This document shows, one piece after another, positions 1 through 4,766 of a stretch of DNA of 8,922 nt (position 1 is the first letter of the stretch; each line of letters begins with the position of its first letter). A model generated the notes under the pieces. The model worked only from the letters and a program-made list of their open reading frames with translations. It made no database searches and was not told the DNA's origin. This DNA comes from Candidatus Omnitrophota bacterium (GTDB lineage: Bacteria > Omnitrophota > Gorgyraeia > Gygaellales > Profunditerraquicolaceae): the NCBI GenBank assembly GCA_028714595.1, contig JAQTMD010000056.1, positions 1-8,922 on the forward strand, in the 5' to 3' direction. The position numbers and the translations under genes were made by a program.

Positions 1-603
1 AGACCGGCAGGCCTCCAGGTCGTGGCCCGTTCGCTCGAATTCTTCGTGAAGCAGGAGGATATCAAGCGCGTCGAAGACTTTCTATCAGGCCACCATATCC
101 GCGAGGACGATTTCATCGTCGGTATCAATCCCGGCGGGAACTGGGGCCCCAAACGCTGGCCCCGCGAGAATTTTGCGGCTCTGGCGGACAGGATCGCGGA
201 TATCTACCGGGCGAAGATCATCATCACGGGCGGCGGCGCTGACGAGGCGCTGGCGCGGGAAATCGGTTCCCGGATGAAGACGAAACCGGTCATTGCCTGC
301 GGCACGCTCTCCCTGAAGCAGTTCGCCGTGCTGGCCAGCATCTCCAATCTTTTTATCACGGCGGATTCAGGGCCGATGCATATCGCCAACGCCGTCTCCT
401 GCCGCAGGATCATCGCGCTCTTCGGCCCGACAGACCCTGCGCTGACCGGACCCTTTCCTCCGGATCGCGTGACGATCGTCCGTAAGGAGATCGGCTGCCG
501 CCTTCCCTGTTACAAAGTCGACTGCGCAGACAACCGCTGTATGAAGGCTATCAGCGTCGAAGACGTCGTTGCGGCGGTCCGTAAGGTCGCGACGCCGCCC
601 TGA
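1..603 (+). CDS. GT9-family glycosyltransferase (heptosyltransferase-like), 5'-truncated by the window edge
   Basis: The reading frame is open from base 1, so the gene almost certainly starts upstream. A GTG at 22 is in frame but lies inside the protein. About 200 C-terminal residues are present; GT9 enzymes usually have about 330-350, so roughly the N-terminal acceptor-binding half is missing. Visible GT9 nucleotide-sugar-binding-half marks are: NPGGNWGPKRWP (about 127-162), the ADP-heptose-binding-type PGG...KRWP motif; ITGGG (about 223-237); and TADSGPMHIA followed by ALFGPTDP (about 358-438), the signature D-S-G-P-x-H loop. A Cys-rich tail (GCRLPC...DC...RC) is usual for this family. Family members transfer heptose or related sugars to lipid A-core acceptors on the cytoplasmic face of the inner membrane. 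The exact sugar and acceptor cannot be told. The stop codon is 3 nt before the next GT9 gene, so the two are probably cotranscribed. Confident of family, not of substrate. Confidence 0.88.
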   Translation, partial: RPAGLQVVARSLEFFVKQEDIKRVEDFLSGHHIREDDFIVGINPGGNWGPKRWPRENFAALADRIADIYRAKIIITGGGADEALAREIGSRMKTKPVIACGTLSLKQFAVLASISNLFITADSGPMHIANAVSCRRIIALFGPTDPALTGPFPPDRVTIVRKEIGCRLPCYKVDCADNRCMKAISVEDVVAAVRKVATPP

Positions 604-606
604 CCC

Positions 607-1593
607 ATGTACGAAATACGCAAAATACTTTTTGTCACCCTGACCAATATCGGCGATGTGATCCTCACCCTGCCGGTGTTGGACACGCTCAGGGTCAATT
701 TCCCCGAAGCAGAGATCACGGTCATCTGCGGACCGCGACCGGTTGAGATTTTTGAGAACGATTCCGCGGTCAAACGCGTGATCGCATACGACAAGCACGC
801 TCCGCTCTACCTTAAATGGAGGCTGCTGCGCCTGATGCGGCAGGAAAAGTTCGACGTCGTCGTCGACCTGCGCAACAGCTTTTTCGGATGGCTCGTTCGG
901 GCCCGGTATAAGACGTCGCCCCTGGCGGGCATCCCGGCCCGTGTCGCGCATATGCGCGACCGGCACCTCTATAAACTCAAGTCCCTGGCAGATATCCTGC
1001 CCCGGGACAGGACTCAGCTTATGGAGCGATCGCTTGAGCCGTACCAGGCTGACCGGCTGTATATCGAGGAGTTCCTGGCAAAGGCGGGAGTGAAGCATCT
1101 GGACAGAGTGGTCGTTGTCTCGGCAGGGGCGCGCAGCATCATCAAGCGCTGGCCAAAGGAGAAATTCGCGGCATTGATCCGGCAGCTGACGCAGGAGTTT
1201 GCAGTTAAAGTAATCCTCATCGGCGACCGGGACGACGCTGCCGTTAATCAAGACATCAGCCGTTCGGTTGGCCTGGCCGTCGCCGACCTCAGCGCGCAGA
1301 CTACCCTGTTGCAGGTTGCTGCGTTGTTGCGCAGGTCAGCGTTGTTGATCACCAATGACAGCGCCAATTCCCACCTGGCAAGCTACCTGGGTGTGCCGGT
1401 GGTGACGGTCTTCGGCCCTACTGATGATGTAAAATACGGGCCGTGGTCAAACCAGTCGCGCCTGGTCAAAAGCGGCATCGGCTGCCGGCCCTGCAGAAAG
1501 GCCGTATGCCGTTTCAATACGTTGGCATGCCTGCAGGCGGTCGAAGTCGAGGACGTCGTGCGGGCCAGCCGCGATCTTCTAAAAAAACCTTGA
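607..1593 (+). CDS. GT9-family glycosyltransferase (ADP-heptose:LPS heptosyltransferase-like)
   Basis: A full-length 328-residue GT9 enzyme. The N-terminal Rossmann-like domain opens with ILFVTLTNIGDVILTLPVL (residues 7-25), the family's G-D-x-x-x-T-x-P motif, whose Asp (D17) lies where the catalytic Asp of WaaC-type enzymes lies. The C-terminal domain has SAGARSIIKRWP (172-183), ILIGDRDD (203-210), the donor-site loop NDSANSHLASYLG (250-262) and VFGPTD (268-273). A Cys-rich stretch follows (GCRPC...VC...AC, 292-308), as in the upstream gene. The donor loop reads D-S-A-N-S-H rather than D-S-G-P-M-H, a tolerated family variation. It starts at ATG 607, 3 nt after the upstream stop; no strong Shine-Dalgarno is visible, which suggests translational coupling. 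It probably adds a core or surface sugar to lipopolysaccharide, but true substrates vary widely in GT9. The gene ends in a run of seven A just before the stop. Confidence 0.92.
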   Translation: MYEIRKILFVTLTNIGDVILTLPVLDTLRVNFPEAEITVICGPRPVEIFENDSAVKRVIAYDKHAPLYLKWRLLRLMRQEKFDVVVDLRNSFFGWLVRARYKTSPLAGIPARVAHMRDRHLYKLKSLADILPRDRTQLMERSLEPYQADRLYIEEFLAKAGVKHLDRVVVVSAGARSIIKRWPKEKFAALIRQLTQEFAVKVILIGDRDDAAVNQDISRSVGLAVADLSAQTTLLQVAALLRRSALLITNDSANSHLASYLGVPVVTVFGPTDDVKYGPWSNQSRLVKSGIGCRPCRKAVCRFNTLACLQAVEVEDVVRASRDLLKKP

Positions 1594-1617
1594 CTATGCG
1601 GTTTTTGATGGTATTAT
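1590..1617 (+). promoter_or_regulatory. Predicted sigma70-type promoter of gdhA, extended -10
   Basis: TTGACT (1590-1595) and TATTAT (1612-1617) are separated by 16 nt, and TGG (1609-1611) just before the -10 gives an extended -10 element. The -35 box overlaps the TGA stop (1591-1593) of the upstream glycosyltransferase. Transcription would begin near 1624, giving a gdhA leader of about 165 nt. Found by eye against the bacterial consensus; no experimental evidence. Confidence 0.6.
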
Positions 1618-1675
1618 TTATTAGAAAAACGGATTCAAGTTTCTGTAAGCACAATGAATGACAAAGGCGTCACTC

Positions 1676-1701
1676 GAGTTGCGGGTGGCGCAATTTTTTT
1701 T
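1676..1701 (+). terminator. Small U-tract hairpin: end of the glycosyltransferase operon or gdhA leader attenuator
   Basis: TTGCG (1679-1683) pairs with CGCAA (1689-1693) around loop GGTGG, followed at once by eight T (1694-1701). Wobble pairs with the first T residues can extend the stem. The stem is short (5 bp), so termination may be partial. It lies after the predicted gdhA promoter. It could therefore stop read-through from the glycosyltransferases, or act as a leaky attenuator in the gdhA leader. Confidence 0.45.
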
Positions 1702-1708
1702 AACCTCG

Positions 1709-1738
1709 CGTTGCCTAAAAATAAGGCAATGGTTGCCT
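1709..1738 (+). promoter_or_regulatory. gdhA leader: two mutually exclusive hairpins
   Basis: TTGCCT (1711-1716) and AGGCAA (1724-1729) form a perfect 6-bp stem with a 7-nt A-rich loop, extended to 8 bp by C1709-G1731 and G1710-T1730. A second TTGCCT (1733-1738) can pair with the same AGGCAA across a 3-nt loop. Only one pairing can exist at a time, which is the geometry of a simple RNA switch. No known riboswitch class is recognised, and it may be chance. Confidence 0.35.
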
Positions 1739-1787
1739 GGAAACTGGAATCAAAGACAAAAACAGCGGCAAAAAAAGGAGGCCACAC

Positions 1788-3125
1788 ATGGCAAAGAAGA
1801 TTGACGAGTTTATGGCGCGGGTGATCGAGCGCAACCCCAATGAGCCGGAATTCCATCAGGCAGTGCGGGAGGTCGCGGAGTCGGTCATGCCGTATATCGA
1901 GGCAAATCCCAAGTACGCGAAGGCAAAGATACTCGAGCGCATGACCGAGCCCGAGCGCGTGATCCTGTTCCGCGTCCCGTGGATTGACGACAAAGGCGAG
2001 ATCCAGATCAACAAAGGCTACCGCATCCAGATGTCCAGCGCCATCGGTCCCTACAAGGGAGGCCTGCGTTTTCATCCCAGCGTCAACCTGGGAATCCTCA
2101 AGTTCCTGGCCTTTGAGCAGGTCTTTAAGAACAGCCTCACGACGCTTCCCATGGGCGGCGGCAAGGGCGGTTCTGATTTCGACCCCAAGGGAAAATCAGA
2201 CAACGAAGTGATGCGGTTCTGCCAGAGTTTTATGACCGAGCTGTTCAAATACATCGGCCCTGATACCGACGTACCCGCAGGCGACATCGGCGTGGGCGGC
2301 CGCGAGATAGGGTTCCTGTTCGGCCAGTACAAGCGCCTGCGCAACGAGTTCACCGGCGTCCTGACCGGCAAAGGGCTGGCGTGGGGCGGAAGCCTTATCC
2401 GTCCGGAAGCCACCGGCTACGGCTGCGTGTATTTCGTCCAGGAAATGTTAAAGACGCGCGGCGAATCCCTGAAAGGCAAGGTCTGCGCAGTGTCGGGTTC
2501 GGGCAACGTCGCCCAGTACACCGTCGAGAAACTGCTGCAGCTCGGAGCAAAACCGGTGACGGTCTCCGACTCCAACGGCTATGTCTATGACCCGGACGGC
2601 ATATCCGAGCAGAAACTGCAGTTTGTCCTGGAATTGAAGAATGTGCGCCGCGGCCGCATCAAGGAATACGCAGACAAATTCGGCTGCAAGTATTTCGAAG
2701 GCAAAAAGCCGTGGGATATCAAATGCGACGCCGCTTTTCCGTCGGCTACGCAGAACGAGATAAACGAGGCGGACGCCAAAAAGCTGGTCAAGAGCGGCTG
2801 CATGGTCATCGGAGAAGGCGCGAACATGCCTTCCACGCCTGAGGCGATCGCAGCGTTCCAGGCAGCAAAGATCCTCTACGCTCCCGGAAAAGCCTCGAAT
2901 GCCGGCGGCGTTGCCACCTCGGGCCTGGAGATGTCCCAGAACAGCCAGCGGCTCTCCTGGACCAGGGAAGAAGTGGACGAGAAACTGCACCAGATCATGA
3001 TCAGCATCCACGAGTCCTGCGTCAAGTACGGCAAAGAAGGAAAGTATATCAACTACGTCAAGGGAGCCAACATCGCCGGATTTGTCAAGGTCGCTGATGC
3101 CATGCTCGATCAGGGCGTGGTATAA
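1788..3125 (+). CDS. gdhA: NADP-specific glutamate dehydrogenase (hexameric, GdhA type)
   Basis: A 445-residue enzyme, the usual length for small hexameric glutamate dehydrogenases. It catalyses 2-oxoglutarate + NH4+ + NAD(P)H <-> glutamate + NAD(P)+ in the cytoplasm. The substrate domain holds KGGLRFHP (90-97), the GLFV signature LPMGGGKGGSDFDP (120-133) with catalytic Lys126, and PAGDIGVGGRE (163-173) with catalytic Asp166. The Rossmann domain has GSGNVA (237-242). The strand end reads VSDSNG (259-264), which resembles NADP-dependent E. coli-type enzymes (SDSSG) rather than the Clostridium symbiosum NAD enzyme (SGPDG), so NADP preference is inferred. The C-terminal part has ANMPST, SNAGGVATSGLEMSQNS and the closing GANIAGFVKVADAM. 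The ATG at 1788 has an ideal AGGAGG (1776-1781) 6 nt upstream. It appears monocistronic, with its own promoter before and a strong terminator after. This is the main ammonium-assimilation or glutamate-catabolism entry visible here. Confidence 0.97.
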   Translation: MAKKIDEFMARVIERNPNEPEFHQAVREVAESVMPYIEANPKYAKAKILERMTEPERVILFRVPWIDDKGEIQINKGYRIQMSSAIGPYKGGLRFHPSVNLGILKFLAFEQVFKNSLTTLPMGGGKGGSDFDPKGKSDNEVMRFCQSFMTELFKYIGPDTDVPAGDIGVGGREIGFLFGQYKRLRNEFTGVLTGKGLAWGGSLIRPEATGYGCVYFVQEMLKTRGESLKGKVCAVSGSGNVAQYTVEKLLQLGAKPVTVSDSNGYVYDPDGISEQKLQFVLELKNVRRGRIKEYADKFGCKYFEGKKPWDIKCDAAFPSATQNEINEADAKKLVKSGCMVIGEGANMPSTPEAIAAFQAAKILYAPGKASNAGGVATSGLEMSQNSQRLSWTREEVDEKLHQIMISIHESCVKYGKEGKYINYVKGANIAGFVKVADAMLDQGVV

Positions 3126-3146
3126 GCAGCGCGTAACGCACGCTCC

Positions 3147-3186
3147 AAAAGGCGCCTCGCCGCAAGGCCGGGCGCCTTTTTCTTTT
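3147..3186 (+). terminator. Strong intrinsic terminator after gdhA
   Basis: AAAAGGCGCC (3147-3156) pairs perfectly with GGCGCCTTTT (3171-3180). Inside, GCC (3159-3161) pairs with GGC (3166-3168) around a GCAA tetraloop of the stable GNRA class. The T-rich tail (TTTTTCTTTT, about 3177-3186) completes a canonical Rho-independent terminator, 21 nt after the gdhA stop. Confidence 0.92.
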
Positions 3187-3290
3187 CGCCCGACTTCCCT
3201 TGCCGCGGAACTTAGGGGTCGGCTTGAGCGGTGCTGCGAATCCCGCTCAAGCCACTGCCCGCTCAAGGGCAAGCCGATAGACGGGCGAAA
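3184..3290. repeat. Strongly self-complementary intergenic element between gdhA and the receiver gene
   Basis: A 9-bp outer stem (TTTCGCCCG 3184-3192 with CGGGCGAAA 3282-3290) encloses a perfect 11-bp hairpin (GGCTTGAGCGG 3221-3231 with CCGCTCAAGCC 3243-3253, 11-nt loop). A 5-bp hairpin follows (TGCCC 3256-3260 with GGGCA 3267-3271). CCCGCTCAAG occurs twice (3242-3251 and 3258-3267), so CTTGAGCGG can pair with either copy. TCGGCTT (3219-3225) can also pair with AAGCCGA (3271-3277). CTTGCC/GGCAAG (3199-3204/3268-3273) is a further possible stem. The element lies between the gdhA terminator and the next promoter, so it is not obviously part of either transcript. It could be an intergenic repeat, a small RNA or a processing site. 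No promoter specific to it is evident. Confidence 0.6.
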
Positions 3291-3296
3291 GGCAGC

Positions 3297-3324
3297 TTGG
3301 ATTTTTCGCGGTGAGTGGTATAAT
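3297..3324 (+). promoter_or_regulatory. Predicted extended -10 promoter of the receiver gene
   Basis: TTGGAT (3297-3302), a 16-nt spacer, and a perfect TATAAT (3319-3324) preceded by TGG (3316-3318). Transcription would start near 3331, leaving a very short leader (about 17 nt). GAGG at 3334-3337, 10 nt before the ATG, is the only plausible ribosome site. Confidence 0.72.
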
Positions 3325-3347
3325 ACTTCAAAAGAGGCGAAAGGGAT

Positions 3348-3743
3348 ATGGTTCGGAAGATCCTGATGATCGATGACGACGCGAATATCGTACGGGTCGT
3401 GGGTTCGCGGCTTAAGGCCAACGGCTATGACTTCATTTCTGCGGCGACAGGGGCAGAAGGCATAGACAGGGCAAAGGCCGAACAGCCCGACCTGATCATC
3501 ATGGACATAACCATGCCGGGCATGAGCGGCTATGAGGCCATCGGGCGGTTAAAGCAGGACGATCAGACAAAGGCTATTCCCGTGGTGATGCTCAGCGCCC
3601 GCCATGATATAGAAGATATCGTTAAAAGCATGTCTGACTCCTGCGGGGCAGTCGATTTCTGTCCCAAGCCGTTTACGGCAGCCGAGCTGCTCCTCAAAAT
3701 CGACCGGGCGCTCAGGATCTTCGGGAAAGAGGGCGGGGGATAA
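3348..3743 (+). CDS. Receiver-only response regulator (CheY-like)
   Basis: A 131-residue protein made only of a phosphoacceptor receiver domain, with no output domain. Diagnostic residues are all present: acidic pocket Asp9/Asp10 (MIDDD), phosphorylated Asp53 in LIIMDITMPGMSG, the switch Ser83 in VVMLSAR, and the conserved Lys107 in FCPKPF. It should therefore accept phosphate from a histidine kinase and signal through protein-protein contact. No kinase gene is in the window, so its partner is unknown. It sits between gdhA and the hydrogenase operon but has its own promoter (3297-3324), and a separate promoter precedes hndA, so cotranscription is optional. Possible roles include phosphorelay intermediate, polarity or motility regulator, or accessory to either neighbour; none can be chosen from sequence. 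The last residues (GKEGGG) are a low-complexity tail. Confidence 0.93.
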   Translation: MVRKILMIDDDANIVRVVGSRLKANGYDFISAATGAEGIDRAKAEQPDLIIMDITMPGMSGYEAIGRLKQDDQTKAIPVVMLSARHDIEDIVKSMSDSCGAVDFCPKPFTAAELLLKIDRALRIFGKEGGG

Positions 3744-3794
3744 GCTCCTCCGGCGCTTTCCGGCAATCCCCTTCGCGGGCTTACAAAAAACTCC

Positions 3795-3822
3795 TTGATT
3801 TTTTTAGCTTTTATGTTATTCT
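3795..3822 (+). promoter_or_regulatory. Predicted promoter of the hndABCD hydrogenase operon
   Basis: TTGATT (3795-3800), a 16-nt spacer, then TATTCT (3817-3822) preceded by TGT (3814-3816), an extended -10. It lies in a distinctly AT-rich patch between two GC-rich genes. The transcript would start near 3829 with a leader of about 58 nt before hndA. No clear terminator for the receiver gene precedes it; only an A/T-rich stem (AAAAAA 3785-3790 with T run 3799-3805) is seen, so some read-through from the receiver gene is possible. Confidence 0.55.
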
Positions 3823-3886
3823 TTATATCTCCAACCCGGTTGTTCCTCACAATAAATCCCTTTTAAGAAGAAAGAGATTTTTGAGC

Positions 3887-4366
3887 ATGGAAGAGAAAAA
3901 GGTTTTTACGTCAGAGATCAAGAATTTAGTGGACAAGTGGAAGGACAAGGAGGGCAACCTTATCATGATCCTCCACGAGATCCAGAACCATCACGGCTAT
4001 GTGCCCCGCGAGCTTGCGTTGGAGCTTTCTTCGATGCTCGAGGTGCCGCTGGCGCGTATTTACGAAGTCATCACCTTCTATAATTTCTTTAAATTATCCC
4101 CGCCCGGTAAACACCGTATCTCTGTCTGCATGGGGACCGCCTGTTACCTGAAAGGCGCGCCCGAGATCATCAAGGAGATCAAAAACATCCTGCACGTCGA
4201 AGAAGGGCGGACTACCCAAGACGGTAACTTTCATCTGGACGTGGTACGCTGCCTCGGTTGCTGCGGACTGGCGCCGGTCGTGATGATCGACGGGAAGGTC
4301 TACGGCAAGGTCAAAAAGCAGGAGATCATGGATATCATATCCACCTACGTAAAAGAAGAGGAATAA
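3887..4366 (+). CDS. hndA: [FeFe]-hydrogenase NuoE-like [2Fe-2S] subunit (HndA/HydC)
   Basis: A NuoE/24-kDa-type subunit of 159 residues. The N-terminal helical bundle (about 1-75) contains the family stretch GYVPRELALELSS...ARIYEVITFYNFF. The C-terminal thioredoxin-fold domain binds one [2Fe-2S] cluster with the C-x4-C...C-x3-C pattern: CMGTAC (Cys81, Cys86) and CLGCC (Cys122, Cys126). In HndABCD/HydABC enzymes this subunit docks on the NuoF-like flavoprotein and takes part in electron transfer near the FMN. I chose ATG 3887; an in-frame TTG at 3881 would add two residues. The upstream purine-rich AAGAAGAAAGAG (3865-3876) is a weak Shine-Dalgarno whose spacing fits the ATG better. It is the first gene of the operon, with a 46-nt gap to the next. 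Confidence 0.93.
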   Translation: MEEKKVFTSEIKNLVDKWKDKEGNLIMILHEIQNHHGYVPRELALELSSMLEVPLARIYEVITFYNFFKLSPPGKHRISVCMGTACYLKGAPEIIKEIKNILHVEEGRTTQDGNFHLDVVRCLGCCGLAPVVMIDGKVYGKVKKQEIMDIISTYVKEEE

Positions 4367-4412
4367 CGGCTTGTGCCCAGACCGGGTGTGGAAGGCGTTC
4401 AAAGAGGTTGCC

Positions 4413-4760
4413 ATGGAAAAATTGACCCCAGAAAAATTGGAGCGGCTAAGCCGCACGAGCAAGCACAAGGCAAAGAACTGGATCCGGGTCGGCATGTCCA
4501 CCTGCGGCATCGCTGCCGGTGCGGGAGAGGTCTATGCCGCCTTTGTCGAGGAAGCCAGGAAGAGGAATCTGCAGGTCGAGGTGCAGAAATGCGGCTGCCT
4601 GGGGATGTGTTATGCAGAACCGCTTGTCGAGGTCAACGTCGAAGGCGCTCCGCAGGTCGTCTACGGCAAGGTAACCAAAGAAATAGCCGTCAAGATATTG
4701 GAAAAACACGTAGTCTCAAAGATGCTGGTCAACGACTACATATTTACGATGGAAACGTGA
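4413..4760 (+). CDS. hndB: Stand-alone thioredoxin-fold [2Fe-2S] ferredoxin subunit (HndB-like)
   Basis: A 115-residue protein of the thioredoxin-like [2Fe-2S] ferredoxin family found as HndB in NADP-reducing [FeFe] hydrogenases. Visible cluster residues are Cys31 in GMSTCGIAAGAGEVY and Cys60, Cys62 and Cys66 in KCGCLGMCYAEPLVEV; four Cys in total match one cluster. In related enzymes with a three-subunit layout this domain is fused to the N-terminus of the NuoF-like subunit; here it is a separate gene. The start is ATG 4413 because AGAGG (4403-4407) stands 5 nt upstream. An in-frame TTG at 4371 would add 14 residues that look non-homologous and lack a good ribosome site. It ends 6 nt before hndC, implying tight coupling. 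Role inferred: an extra electron relay or structural partner of HndC. Confidence 0.9.
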   Translation: MEKLTPEKLERLSRTSKHKAKNWIRVGMSTCGIAAGAGEVYAAFVEEARKRNLQVEVQKCGCLGMCYAEPLVEVNVEGAPQVVYGKVTKEIAVKILEKHVVSKMLVNDYIFTMET

Positions 4761-4766
4761 GGGTAG

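Noticed and set aside
367..1251. Long minus-strand open frame (294 codons) opposite the glycosyltransferases
   Set aside because: It is a shadow of two strongly recognisable GT9 genes. The translation resembles no family and spans the junction of both real genes.
1581..1587. Run of seven A near the end of the second glycosyltransferase as a programmed slippage site
   Set aside because: It is three codons from the stop; slippage would change only a few terminal residues, and there is no stimulatory structure.
1681..1701. GCGGGTGGCGC followed by T run, reminiscent of a T-box
   Set aside because: The T-box core needs an AGGGTGGnACCGCG-like stretch plus a specifier stem; only GGGTGG matches, and the downstream gene is not an aminoacyl-tRNA or amino-acid transport gene.
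3251..3257. GCCACTG, a word found in cobalamin riboswitches
   Set aside because: The B12 box and the other conserved cores are absent, and the downstream gene is a receiver protein.
2448..3272. Minus-strand open frame (274 codons) opposite gdhA
   Set aside because: It lies opposite unambiguous GdhA coding sequence and runs through the gdhA terminator; high GC third positions explain it.
3082..3366. 94-codon plus-strand frame covering the end of gdhA and the intergenic region
   Set aside because: It runs through the gdhA terminator, the hairpin element and a near-consensus promoter; no ribosome site.
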